Shown in pieces: positions 1 through 8,656 of a DNA stretch of 64,000 bases (within the stretch, counting starts at the first letter, position 1; each line of letters opens with the position of its first letter). The DNA lies in NCBI GenBank assembly GCA_052389435.1, contig JBQTIB010000032.1:1-64000 (forward strand). Direction: 5' to 3'. Both the position numbers and the translations under genes were made by a program. The notes below the pieces were generated by a model. It was not told the DNA's origin. It ran no database searches and saw nothing but the letters and a program-made list of their open reading frames with translations. This stretch comes from JBQTKD01 sp052389435 (GTDB lineage Bacteria > Actinomycetota > Actinomycetes > Sporichthyales > Sporichthyaceae).

Positions 1-124
1 TCACCTACGGAGTGCCTTCCGCTCAAGGGTCTTGTGACGTCGCAATCCCAAGAATCCCCTGCGCGGACAGGCACTTCCGTCTTCTACACGCCGGACTCAA
101 CCCCCGCCACGTGAAAGCGCGAGG

Positions 125-937
125 TTAGCGCCGGGACCGATCGAGGGCGCGAATGGCGGCCACGACGTCGTCGTCGATCCGGGCCTGGCTATGCAGGGCC
201 ACGCGCAACGCCAGGTTCGCGCCGCCGCCGGCGAGGGCGACGTCGAGGTGACGCTCGGTGCGGTCGAGCACCTCCACGGTCGTCGCGCCCGCGGCGAAGG
301 CCGCGATCGGCGCAGAGGCGGCGTGGGTCGTTGCGCCACCGTCGAGCAGGACGAGCCGGTCCGGGAAGGTGGCCAGCAGCAGTCCGGGCTTGCGGGAGAG
401 CAGCCCTTTGCGGTCGCCGGTGCCGGTGATCTCGACCTCGGCCACGGCGGTGGCCTTCTCCGCGCCGGGACCGTAGGCGGCACACATCCGCGCGAACACG
501 CGCACCTCGCCGGCCGTCTTCAGCGCGGGGGGACTCGTGCGGTTGGCGGCGGCCGCCGAAGCGAGCAGACGATCGAGCACCTCGTCGTTCATCGAGAACA
601 GCCCCCAGCGAAGCATCCGCAGGTGGACCGATCCGTAGGGCCGGGACAGGACGAACGACGCGTTGAGCTTGCCGCGCTCGACCTCGTGGACCCGGTAGCT
701 GTTCTTGACGAAGTCGACGAGCACCGCGTTGGGGTCCGGCGCCCTGGTGGGGCGGAGGATGGTCAGGCGATTGCCGAAGAGCGCGATGAGGTAGTTCGAG
801 CCCCGCTCGAGGCCGTGCTTTCCGCAGTACAGGGAACTCGAGGTGACGGCGACCATCGCCGCCGCCTTCGCTTCCGAGGACTTGGCGGAGCTCTTGTGCA
901 GCCGGCGCAGCGCGCCCGAATGCCCCACGGTGCTCAT
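125..937 (-). CDS. Unknown protein coupled to a TolB-like gene
   Basis: A protein of 270 residues that I do not recognise. It looks like two similar halves, each with alternating short hydrophobic strands (about residues 28-100 and 165-265), which could be two PH-like or beta-barrel modules. There is no signal peptide or membrane segment, so it is probably cytoplasmic. The ATG at 937 was chosen because GGGAG lies just upstream and because its first bases overlap the TGA of the upstream beta-propeller gene (ATGA, 934-937), which implies translational coupling. Upstream in-frame Met codons would intrude into that gene. Function is unknown; only the pairing with an exported propeller protein gives context. 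Confidence 0.6.
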   Translation of the reverse strand: MSTVGHSGALRRLHKSSAKSSEAKAAAMVAVTSSSLYCGKHGLERGSNYLIALFGNRLTILRPTRAPDPNAVLVDFVKNSYRVHEVERGKLNASFVLSRPYGSVHLRMLRWGLFSMNDEVLDRLLASAAAANRTSPPALKTAGEVRVFARMCAAYGPGAEKATAVAEVEITGTGDRKGLLSRKPGLLLATFPDRLVLLDGGATTHAASAPIAAFAAGATTVEVLDRTERHLDVALAGGGANLALRVALHSQARIDDDVVAAIRALDRSRR

Positions 938-1989
938 CGGCTCCCACTTCCCGCTCGCGCCGCTGGACGGCAGAGCAAGGGAAGGTAGTCCAGTTTCGCC
1001 GGCGCCAGAAGGGGATTGCCGCACGGCGAGGCCTCTGCCGGGAGGCGGGCCGGGCACGGACTGCTCGGGACGGCCGCGCCCGCGGTCTGGGTTTCGGCCC
1101 CCGATCCGGGGCCCCAGGAAGGCGAACTCGGGGCCTTCGCAGCGGTCGTCAACCGCATCGGCAGGCCGCCCGCGACGTCGATCGTGTAGAGCGCGTTCTC
1201 GCCGCTGCAGTCGCTGTCGAAGACGATGCGCGTGCCGTCCGGGGAATAGGCGGGCCCCACCGCGAATCCCGCGTCGTTGGTCAACTGCACCGGATTCTCG
1301 CCGTCGAGGCCCACGGTCCAGATGTCTGCGTCGCCCCCGGCAGTGCTGCTGAAGGCGATCCGCCGACCGTCGGGGGAAAACGCGGGGTCGACGTCGAAGG
1401 CCAGGGTTCGGGTGAGCCTGGTCTGCCGCGCGCCCGTAGCCGCGTCCATCGTGAAAACGTCGGCGTTGTCGTCGCGCAGGCTGGTGAACGCAATCGTCGC
1501 GCCGTCGGGGGAGAAGGTTGGACGGTAGTCGGTGGACCGATGGGTGGTCAGGCGGCGCTCGCGCGTGCCGTCGATCCGAATCGAGTAGACGTCCACGTTG
1601 GCCGCGGCGAGCCGGGTGAAGGCCACGGTGGTGCCGTCGGGGGAGAAGGCAGGCTCGATGTCGCGGTCCGCCCCCCGGGTCAGCGCCCGCAGTCCGGAGC
1701 CGTCGCTGTTCATCAGGTAGAGCTTGTCCGTGCCCGTGCGGTTCGAACTGAACACGATCCGGCGCCCGTCCGGGGAGAAGGCGGGGGACACCTCGCCGCC
1801 CGGGCCGGTCGTCAGACGCCGTTGGATTCGCCCCGAGGTGTCCGTGAGGTGGATGTCGACGTTGCCGTCTGTCTCGCCCGCATAGGCGATCAGGCCGTTC
1901 GCCGATGCGGCCGCGGACGCGCTCCCGGCCGCCGCCGGCGTACCCGGGAGCAGTCCCAGGACCACCGCCGCTACGAATGTCCGCCGCAT
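934..1989 (-). CDS. Exported TolB-like beta-propeller protein
   Basis: A protein of 351 residues starting with a typical Sec signal peptide (MRRTF, hydrophobic core, then an Ala-rich cleavage region near residue 25-30). The body carries about six WD40-like PD40 repeats, each containing the motif PxFSPDG or PAYSPDG about every 42 residues (from about residue 70 to 270), the hallmark of the TolB propeller. The last 60 residues are Pro/Ala/Cys-rich and outside the propeller. Family proteins are exported and bind proteins or glycans; no enzymatic residues are evident. It is the first gene of a two-gene minus-strand unit. The exact ligand is unknown. Confidence 0.8.
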   Translation of the reverse strand: MRRTFVAAVVLGLLPGTPAAAGSASAAASANGLIAYAGETDGNVDIHLTDTSGRIQRRLTTGPGGEVSPAFSPDGRRIVFSSNRTGTDKLYLMNSDGSGLRALTRGADRDIEPAFSPDGTTVAFTRLAAANVDVYSIRIDGTRERRLTTHRSTDYRPTFSPDGATIAFTSLRDDNADVFTMDAATGARQTRLTRTLAFDVDPAFSPDGRRIAFSSTAGGDADIWTVGLDGENPVQLTNDAGFAVGPAYSPDGTRIVFDSDCSGENALYTIDVAGGLPMRLTTAAKAPSSPSWGPGSGAETQTAGAAVPSSPCPARLPAEASPCGNPLLAPAKLDYLPLLCRPAARAGSGSR

Positions 1990-2404
1990 CGGGTCAGGAT
2001 CGCACGCCGACCGGCGGCGCCGACCTCAAGATCGTGACCGCTTTCACAGGGGCCGGGGCGGGTGGCGTCGCCGATCCGGTACGGTCCCGCGGAGTGTGTG
2101 ACCGAGCGTTAACTCGCTTCGACCGCAGATTTGCCGGCCTCGTCGTTGATCGCGGTTTACCATCCCGAGACTTGTGTGGCAAGGCCACTGACCTGCAGGT
2201 ATGCCCGCAAGCGGGTCCCGCACGTTGCGCTGCAGATAACGCGACATGTCCGAGAATCGTTGACACGAGTGTTATCGGAGATTAGCGTCGGAACTACTCA
2301 CCTGGCCGTGGGGTGTGATTTGTCCCTCGGGCCACGCTCGTCCCCAGTGAGGCACCCGTACCCAGGGCCCCACCACCGAGGCCCCCTTGGAGGGCAGACA
2401 CAGC
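1990..2404. other. Divergent intergenic region with promoter
   Basis: A 415-bp gap between the minus-strand propeller gene and the plus-strand binding-protein gene. It is less GC-rich than its surroundings. It holds one good plus-strand promoter (2260-2288) and a roughly 110-nt leader before the ATG at 2405. I see no convincing small gene in it; the short frames crossing it lack ribosome binding sites. Confidence 0.6.
2260..2288 (+). promoter_or_regulatory. Predicted sigma-70-type promoter of the Liv operon
   Basis: TTGACA at 2260-2265 and TAGCGT at 2283-2288 are separated by exactly 17 bp, a near-consensus -35 and a TANNNT -10 box as used by actinobacterial housekeeping sigma factors. Transcription would start near 2295, about 110 nt before the substrate-binding protein gene. 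Confidence 0.55.
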
Positions 2405-4054
2405 ATGGCAACCACATCGAGTCGACGACGCCTCTGGAAGGTGGTCGTCGCATCGGCGGCCGTGGCGCTCGTCGTCACCGGCTGCGGCAAGAGCGTCGAA
2501 GTTGCGACGCAGGGTGCCGAAGCACCCGCGGAGGCGGCTGCGAGCGCCCCCGAAACGGCGGGCGAGTCGGAAGCGGCAGCTGCGCCGGACGCCGAGGCGG
2601 CACCCGAGGCGGGCGCGGCCGAAGCTCCCACCGCGGCGAAGTCCGAGGTCGCGGCTCCCAAGACGGGCGCCAAGGCCGACACTGCCAAGACCTCGGCGTC
2701 GACTACGACGTCGACCACGCCGAGCAAGACGACCGTCGGCGCCGGCAAGCCCACCAAGGACGTCGCGAAGGTGGCGGCTCCGAAGACCACCGGCACGGGC
2801 GCCGTCGGCAGCAAGGCGGCCGCCACCGGTGCGGCCGCCGCCGTCGAAAAGCTCGTCTCTTCGCGCGCCATCTTCGGCGGCAACGAGGCCTGCAAGCCGG
2901 CCACGCTGTCCGAGGTGAACATCGGCAATGTCAGCACGGTTTCGGGCGTGCTCGGCGAGCTGTTCTCGCCGGTCGTTCCCGCGCTAGAGACCTGGGTCGC
3001 GTCGCAGAACGCCTGTGGCGGTCTGAATGGCCACAAGATCAAATTTTTCGTCGACGACGACCAGGGCGACCCGGCCACCGCGGTGTCCAAGGTCAACAAC
3101 ATGATCAAGAACAACAAGGTCATCGCCTTCGTCGGCAACATCCAGGTGCTCACCGTCGACGCGATCGTCCCGACCATGAAGCGGTCTGGAATTCCGATCA
3201 TCGGCGGCGACATCACGAACAACACCTGGTTCACCAACCCGCTGTTCTTTCCGCAGGGCTCCGGCGGCCAGTCGGTGGCGGCTGGATACATCGACGGCGC
3301 GCTGAACTACCACAAGAAGAAGAACGTCGGAAACGTCTATTGCATCGAGGTTCCGCGCGCGTGCGAGCAGATCAACCGCGCGATGAAGGAGCTCTCGCCT
3401 GAGCTGGGTGCGTCGTTCAAGAAGGACATCCAGGTGTCCATCACCTCGCCGTCCTACGTCCAGCAGTGCCTGGACCTTAAGAACGCCGGCGTCGAGGCCC
3501 TGGCGATGACCTTCGACGCGGCGTCGATGAACCGCCTCGCGCGGTCCTGCACCCAGGTCGGCTACTTCCCGAAGACCATGCCGTACCCGCTGGGTGTCGG
3601 TAACGAGAAGCAGTTCCTCCAGGGCAACAAGTGGCTCGGTGACGCGTACGTGTCGATGAACCACTTCCCGTGGTTCTCCAGCAACACCCCTGCGGAAAAG
3701 TACTGGCAGACCTCGATCAAGAAGTTCAACCCGGGCTTCACCTCCGGTGGCGCGGCCAGCCTCGGCTGGACGGCTGGCGCCCTGCTCGTCGCGGCATCGG
3801 CGAACCTCCCGGCCGAGAACCCGACCGCGAAGGACCTGCTCAGCACGCTCTACAGCTTCAAGGGCCAGAAATTCACCGAGCTCGGTGGCCTGTCCGGTCC
3901 GCTGGTCTACAACGAGGGCGCGAACCCGACGATCCCCTACTGCACCTTCGCGGCGATCGGCAACGCGGAGAACACCGGTTGGGCCAAGGCCATCTCCAAG
4001 CCCATCTGCACCAAGATCATCGCCCCGAGCGACCCGCAGAACCGCAAGTCCTAG
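2405..4054 (+). CDS. Branched-chain-amino-acid-type ABC transporter substrate-binding lipoprotein
   Basis: A 549-residue lipoprotein that would bind the substrate outside the membrane and hand it to the fused permease downstream. The start at 2405 has GGAGGG about 10 nt upstream; an in-frame ATG at 2387 lacks this. Residues 1-27 form a lipoprotein signal ending in VVTGC (Cys27). Residues about 30-150 are a low-complexity Ala/Pro/Lys/Thr linker, probably crossing the cell wall. The remainder is a type I periplasmic-binding (LivJ/LivK-like) domain. The family binds amino acids, amides, urea or aromatic acids, so the ligand is uncertain. A hairpin at 4076-4104 follows, consistent with higher expression than the permease genes. 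Confidence 0.85.
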   Translation: MATTSSRRRLWKVVVASAAVALVVTGCGKSVEVATQGAEAPAEAAASAPETAGESEAAAAPDAEAAPEAGAAEAPTAAKSEVAAPKTGAKADTAKTSASTTTSTTPSKTTVGAGKPTKDVAKVAAPKTTGTGAVGSKAAATGAAAAVEKLVSSRAIFGGNEACKPATLSEVNIGNVSTVSGVLGELFSPVVPALETWVASQNACGGLNGHKIKFFVDDDQGDPATAVSKVNNMIKNNKVIAFVGNIQVLTVDAIVPTMKRSGIPIIGGDITNNTWFTNPLFFPQGSGGQSVAAGYIDGALNYHKKKNVGNVYCIEVPRACEQINRAMKELSPELGASFKKDIQVSITSPSYVQQCLDLKNAGVEALAMTFDAASMNRLARSCTQVGYFPKTMPYPLGVGNEKQFLQGNKWLGDAYVSMNHFPWFSSNTPAEKYWQTSIKKFNPGFTSGGAASLGWTAGALLVAASANLPAENPTAKDLLSTLYSFKGQKFTELGGLSGPLVYNEGANPTIPYCTFAAIGNAENTGWAKAISKPICTKIIAPSDPQNRKS

Positions 4055-4075
4055 TTCTCAGCAGTAGTAGCCCGT

Positions 4076-4104
4076 CGGGGGTCTGCGCGATCCGCAGGCC
4101 CCCG
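4076..4104 (+). terminator. Hairpin after binding-protein gene
   Basis: A 12-bp GC-rich stem with one G-U pair (arms 4076-4087 and 4093-4104, loop CGATC) begins 22 bp after the stop codon. It has no T-run, so it may be a partial terminator or an mRNA stabiliser that lowers expression of downstream transporter genes relative to the binding protein. Confidence 0.5.
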
Positions 4105-4165
4105 GCGTGCCACCCCTGGTGAACCGCCCAAGAAGTCCCCCGGATCAACGCCTCGGAGAGCTCAC

Positions 4166-4558
4166 GTGGACATCAAGGCCCTGAAGAGTCAGTGGGATCG
4201 AGTGCTCGCCGTGGTGCTCACGATTAGCGGCGCCATCGCTCTGATCGCGGGCATCCTCGGCGTCAACGACTCGATCTACCTCGCCGAGCAGACCCGCTAC
4301 ATCACCGCCGGCGGCATCGGAGGTCTGTTCCTCCTGGGCCTCGGCGCCACCCTGTGGATCTCCGCCGACCTGCGGGACGAGTGGCGCAAGCTCGATCGCA
4401 TCGAGCGCGCACTCGGCGAGGGCGTGCTCCGCTGGGTCGACTCCTCCGAGCAGGCCCCCGCCGAGACCAGCACCGCTCGCCGCGCGAAGACGACGGTCCC
4501 CGCCGACGTCACCGCCCCGATCGCAGTCGCCGCCGGCGCGAACAATGGGCGCGGCTAG
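4166..4558 (+). CDS. Small membrane protein of the Liv operon
   Basis: A 130-residue protein starting at GTG with GGAGAG 5 nt upstream. Two transmembrane helices are visible (about residues 13-33 and 46-66), followed by a charged amphipathic stretch and a disordered Thr/Ala tail. Its 3' end overlaps the next gene by 14 bp. No family is recognised. Placement between the binding protein and the permease suggests a transporter accessory role, which is inference. Confidence 0.7.
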   Translation: MDIKALKSQWDRVLAVVLTISGAIALIAGILGVNDSIYLAEQTRYITAGGIGGLFLLGLGATLWISADLRDEWRKLDRIERALGEGVLRWVDSSEQAPAETSTARRAKTTVPADVTAPIAVAAGANNGRG

Positions 4559-5042
4559 CCGCCAGGCGGGCCACTCGGCACGGAGCAGCGCAGCGCGAGG
4601 CAACTCCTCTACTGCGCACGCCCTGCCCTGGGTGCCCCAGATGCTCGCCGTATACGCGGTGGTCACCGGCCTCGGCCTGGTCCTGTTGGTCGCCGGGTAC
4701 GCGGTCGTGGCCAACGAAGTCACCTACGACGACCAAGAGCCCGGGCTTGCGCTCGCGGCCAGCGGCACCGCCGTCGCGATGCTGGCGGGCGCCTTCCTCC
4801 TGTTCGCCGGCCGTCGGGTCGTCGTGCGCCGCCGCGTCGCGGTGCTCGGCCTGGTGCCGGTCGCCGCCGAGGCCGTCGTCGTCTCCCTGGGTGCCGTCTC
4901 CACCAGCCTCGTAGCCGGCGAGGGTCTGACCAAGTACCACCGATCCGACTGCCCCCTGGCCGCCGGACGCGACTGGCCCGAGGCCGACGCCGCGCAGCAC
5001 GCGCAGGCCGGCCTGGCGCCGTGTGGAGTGTGCAGACCATGA
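4545..5042 (+). CDS. Membrane protein with C-terminal cysteine cluster
   Basis: A 165-residue protein with about three transmembrane helices (residues 32-55, 70-89, 97-118). Its C-terminal tail contains KYHRSDCP about 20 residues before PCGVCRP, giving Cys-x(n)-Cys-x2-Cys, a pattern seen in small metal-binding modules such as the Ada N-terminal zinc domain. The start lies inside the preceding gene. The TGA overlaps the ATG of the permease gene (ATGA, 5039-5042), so translation is coupled. Function unknown; a metal or redox sensor attached to the transporter is one possibility. Confidence 0.65.
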   Translation: MGAASRQAGHSARSSAARGNSSTAHALPWVPQMLAVYAVVTGLGLVLLVAGYAVVANEVTYDDQEPGLALAASGTAVAMLAGAFLLFAGRRVVVRRRVAVLGLVPVAAEAVVVSLGAVSTSLVAGEGLTKYHRSDCPLAAGRDWPEADAAQHAQAGLAPCGVCRP

Positions 5043-7195
5043 GTCAGTTTTTGAACTACCTGGTCCCCGGCATCGCCGACGGGTCGGTCTACGCCCTCGC
5101 CGCGCTCGGCCTGGTCCTGACCTACAAGACCTCCGGCGTCTTCAACTTCGCCCACGGAGCGCTCGCCGCCACCGCGGCCTACGTGTTCTACGAGGGCTAC
5201 ACCAAGCAGGGCTTGCCCTGGCCGGTCGCCTTCCTCGTCGGCCTGCTCGTGGTCGGCGTCCTCGGCGGTCTGCTCCTGGAACGCCTGGCCACGCTGCTCT
5301 CCTCGGCGGCGACGGTGACCACGGTGGTCGCAACCGTCGGCCTATTGGTGCTGCTCCAGTCGTTGATGACGGCGATCTACGGCGCGGCCGACCTCAAGAG
5401 CGGCGACTTCCTGCCAACCAACGGACCTCGAGTAGGGGACGTCACCGTCTCCTACGGCGAGATGATGACGACGGGCTTCTGTCTGGGCGCGTCCTTCCTG
5501 CTCTTCGCCTTCTTCAACCGCAGCCGAGTCGGCAAGGCGATGACCGCGGTGGTCGACGACCCGACGCTGCTGGCGCTGCAGAAGTCGAACCCGGCCTCGA
5601 TCCGCCGCTTCTCCTGGATCCTCGGCTCCTCGTTCGCCTCGATCTCGGGCATGCTCCTCGCGCCGAAGCTCGGCGTCTCGGTCAACGTCCTCGTACTCGT
5701 CGTCATCGCGGCCTACGGCGCGGCGGCGGTCGGTCTGTTCGAGAACCTGCCGTTGACGGTTGCCGGTGCGTTCGTCATCGGCATTCTGATCAACTACCTG
5801 CCCGCGCAGGCGGAGAAGACCGACAGCCTCTTCCTCGAGCGCATGCCGCGCAACATCCCGTTCATCGTGCTGCTGTTGGTGTTCCTCTTCGTACCGGCGA
5901 GGCTGCTGACAGAGCGAGGAGTACGGAACGCCCGGCGCTTCAAGCCGCCGAAGGCGTTCCCGAAGCCGGTCACCGGCGCCGGACTGGCCGCCCTGCTCCT
6001 CGGGCTGGTCCTGGTCCCGAGCGTGATCGACGAGGTCGACATTCCCGTCTACACCTCGGCGCTCGGGTACATGATCATCTTCCTTTCGCTGGGCATGCTC
6101 ATCTGGATGTCGGGCCAGATTTCCCTGTGCCACCTGGGTTTCGCGGCACTCGGCGCCACCACCGCCGGTCAGCTCATGACCGAGGGATTCTGGTCCAAGT
6201 TCCCGCCCGACCTGCTGGTGTTCCCGTTCCACATCCCGCTGCCCGGCTTCATCGCGGGGGAGACCCCACCGTGGTGGCTGGCCGTGCTCATCGGCGGCCT
6301 GGTCGTCGTCCCGTTCGGCGCGGTCGTCGCCATCCCGGCGATTCGTCTGGCCGGCATCTACGTGGCGGTCGCAACGTTCGGCTTCGGCATCCTGCTGCAG
6401 CAGGCCTTCTACTACTCGCCGGCGATGTTCGACATCGCGGCCCTGGTGCAGGTCCCTCGGCCGGGCGAGCTCTACTCGGTGCCGCCGAACGCGGACGCGC
6501 TGGCGAAGGACCCGGCCGCTCTGCCCGTGGAGGGCACCGTCGCGGGGATGTTCGGCATCGACTTCTTCAACGACAAGAACTACTACTACCTGGCGATTGC
6601 GGTGGTCGTGCTCATGGCGGCGATCGTGCTCCTGGTCCAGAACAGTCGCCTCGGCTCCCTGCTGCGGGCGATGGCCGGTTCCCCGGTCGCGCTGGCGGCC
6701 CACGGTGCCAACACCAACGTCATGCGCATCGTGGTGTTCTGCCTCTCGGCCTTCATGGCCGGCATCGGCGGCGCGGTCATCGGCGGCGTCACCCAGTCCG
6801 CCAGTGGATCGCCGGGCGGCATCTTCGACTACACCGTCTCGCTGGTGTTCGTCGCGGTGTTGGGCTTCTGCGGCCGACGGCCGATTCTGTCTCCATTGCT
6901 CGCGGCGGTGGCCTTCCAGGTCGTCAAGATCTACCCGCCGTTCGACGGCGAAGAGGCGATCAAGTACCGCGGCGTGGCCTTCGGCGCCCTCGCGATCCTG
7001 GTCGCGATCTGGCCCGCGATTCCGTTCGATCGACTCACCAACGGCATACGAGCGCAACAGCGGGCCGAGACACCAGGCCCAGCACGCAGCAGGGTCGACG
7101 ACGTGCCAGTGGGCACCGTCAGAGTCGTAGAAACCTTGGCGGAGCGAGAACTGGTCGGTACCGGGACCGGTGGAGGGAAGGGACTGGCGCCATGA
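5039..7195 (+). CDS. Fused LivH-LivM permease of a branched-chain-type ABC transporter
   Basis: A 718-residue integral membrane protein joining both permeases in one chain. Residues 1-290 match LivH (N-terminal LNYLVPGIADGSVYALAALG, then a VxxDPxLLALQ loop). Residues about 310-620 match LivM (conserved GQISLCHLGFAALGA and AIRLAGIYVAVATFGFGILL stretches). A hydrophilic tail of about 60 residues follows. Start ATG 5039 overlaps the previous stop, and its own stop overlaps livG. LivH and LivM are usually separate subunits; the fusion fixes 1:1 stoichiometry. Substrate is a small amide, amino acid or acid, not determinable here. Confidence 0.9.
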   Translation: MSQFLNYLVPGIADGSVYALAALGLVLTYKTSGVFNFAHGALAATAAYVFYEGYTKQGLPWPVAFLVGLLVVGVLGGLLLERLATLLSSAATVTTVVATVGLLVLLQSLMTAIYGAADLKSGDFLPTNGPRVGDVTVSYGEMMTTGFCLGASFLLFAFFNRSRVGKAMTAVVDDPTLLALQKSNPASIRRFSWILGSSFASISGMLLAPKLGVSVNVLVLVVIAAYGAAAVGLFENLPLTVAGAFVIGILINYLPAQAEKTDSLFLERMPRNIPFIVLLLVFLFVPARLLTERGVRNARRFKPPKAFPKPVTGAGLAALLLGLVLVPSVIDEVDIPVYTSALGYMIIFLSLGMLIWMSGQISLCHLGFAALGATTAGQLMTEGFWSKFPPDLLVFPFHIPLPGFIAGETPPWWLAVLIGGLVVVPFGAVVAIPAIRLAGIYVAVATFGFGILLQQAFYYSPAMFDIAALVQVPRPGELYSVPPNADALAKDPAALPVEGTVAGMFGIDFFNDKNYYYLAIAVVVLMAAIVLLVQNSRLGSLLRAMAGSPVALAAHGANTNVMRIVVFCLSAFMAGIGGAVIGGVTQSASGSPGGIFDYTVSLVFVAVLGFCGRRPILSPLLAAVAFQVVKIYPPFDGEEAIKYRGVAFGALAILVAIWPAIPFDRLTNGIRAQQRAETPGPARSRVDDVPVGTVRVVETLAERELVGTGTGGGKGLAP

Positions 7196-7965
7196 GTGTC
7201 GACCTCGACGTCAAGAACGTGACGGTGCGCTTCGGCGGCATCGTCGCGGTCAACGACGCCACCCTGTACGCCAAGGGCGGTGAAATCACCGGCTTGATCG
7301 GACCGAACGGCGCGGGCAAGACGACCTTCTTCAACGCCTGCACCGGGCGCAACAGCCCGCAGTCGGGAACGATCCGCCTGGGCGAGAAGGACCTGCACGG
7401 CATGCGGTCCAGCCACCGCGCCCACCACGGGCTCGGTCGCACGTTCCAGCGAATGGAACTGTTCGACAGCCTCACGGTCACCGAGAACGTGCGGACCGGC
7501 CCGACAGCGTTCTACTCGAGCACCCGGCCGCTGGGGCTCATTCGCTCCACGCGCAAGGAAACCAAGGAGATCAAGAAGGTCGCCGCGGAGGCGATGGAAC
7601 ACTGCTCGATCAACCACCTGGCGGACAAGATCGTGGGCGACCTGTCCACCGGTCAGCGCCGCCTGGTCGAGCTCGCGCGGGCCATCGCCACGCCGTTCAA
7701 GTTCCTCCTGCTGGACGAACCTTCGTCCGGTCTGGACGTGCAGGAGTCGACGGCGTTCGGCAAGGTCCTCACCGACTGGGTGTCCGACACCGGCAACGGC
7801 ATCCTGATCGTCGAGCACGACATGCCGCTGGTCGCGGAGATCTGCCAGCAGATCTACGTGCTCGACTTCGGAAAGATCATCTACAGCGGCACCACCAAGG
7901 AAGCGCTCAGCTCTCCCCTGGTGAAGGCGGCCTACCTCGGCGAAATGGCGGACGCCCATGCTTGA
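7192..7965 (+). CDS. livG: ABC transporter ATPase, LivG type
   Basis: A 257-residue ATPase with Walker A GPNGAGKTT (about residues 38-46), signature LSTGQRRLVELARA, Walker B FLLLDEPSSGL and switch His in VEHDM. The LivG-type Q-loop QRMELF and helical insert are present. It energises the fused permease on the cytoplasmic side together with LivF. ATGA overlap with the permease gene and 8-bp overlap with livF indicate tight translational coupling. Confidence 0.93.
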   Translation: MSVDLDVKNVTVRFGGIVAVNDATLYAKGGEITGLIGPNGAGKTTFFNACTGRNSPQSGTIRLGEKDLHGMRSSHRAHHGLGRTFQRMELFDSLTVTENVRTGPTAFYSSTRPLGLIRSTRKETKEIKKVAAEAMEHCSINHLADKIVGDLSTGQRRLVELARAIATPFKFLLLDEPSSGLDVQESTAFGKVLTDWVSDTGNGILIVEHDMPLVAEICQQIYVLDFGKIIYSGTTKEALSSPLVKAAYLGEMADAHA

Positions 7966-8656
7966 GCTTCGAAACGTCACCGCCGGCTACGGCACCGTCA
8001 CGGTGCTTCGCAACGTGACGCTGACCGTTCCGGACAAGGCCGTCGTGGCGCTGCTGGGCCCCAACGGCGCCGGCAAGACGACCGTGCTTCGGGTGGCCTG
8101 CGGAATGATCAAGCCGACCTCCGGTCAGATTCTGATCGACGGTCAGGACGTCACCGGCATGACGCCGCACAAGATCGCGCAGCGGGGCGTCATCCACGTT
8201 CCCGAGGGCCGCGGCATCTTCCCGTCGCTGTCCGTGAGCGACAACATCCTGCTGCAGGCTCCTCCGGGAGAGTTCAAGCAGGCCTTCAAAACTGCCACCG
8301 AAACGTTCCCCCGTCTGGGGGAGCGAGCCCGGCAGATCTCTCGCACCATGAGTGGTGGAGAGCAGCAGATGTTGGCGTTGAGCCACGCGTACGTCGGCAA
8401 TCCCGACGTCGTCCTGCTCGACGAAGTGTCGATGGGTCTGGCTCCAAAGATCGTCGAGGAGATCTTCGAGTACCTGACCGACCTTGGAAGAAAGGGCGTT
8501 GCCCAATTGCTCGTCGAGCAATACGTCGGCCAGGCACTGCGAATGGCGGACTACGTGTACATCCTCGATAGAGGCCGCATCAGCTTCGCCGGGGAACCTG
8601 GCGAAATCTCGGAGGAGACCATCATGAACAGCTACCTCGGATCGTTGGCGTCATGA
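7958..8656 (+). CDS. livF: ABC transporter ATPase, LivF type
   Basis: A 232-residue ATPase with Walker A GPNGAGKTT, LivF-specific VPEGRGIFPSLSV, signature MSGGEQQML and Walker B VLLDEVSMGL. It pairs with LivG as the second nucleotide-binding subunit. Its normal Walker B motif is LLLDEPS; here the Pro after DE is Val, a tolerated variation in LivF proteins. The stop overlaps the next gene (ATGA, 8653-8656). Confidence 0.93.
   Translation: MLELRNVTAGYGTVTVLRNVTLTVPDKAVVALLGPNGAGKTTVLRVACGMIKPTSGQILIDGQDVTGMTPHKIAQRGVIHVPEGRGIFPSLSVSDNILLQAPPGEFKQAFKTATETFPRLGERARQISRTMSGGEQQMLALSHAYVGNPDVVLLDEVSMGLAPKIVEEIFEYLTDLGRKGVAQLLVEQYVGQALRMADYVYILDRGRISFAGEPGEISEETIMNSYLGSLAS

Noticed and set aside
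5342..7057. 571-codon minus-strand frame inside the permease gene
   Set aside because: Hydrophilic Asp/Arg/His-rich antisense translation of a membrane protein gene; no start signal.
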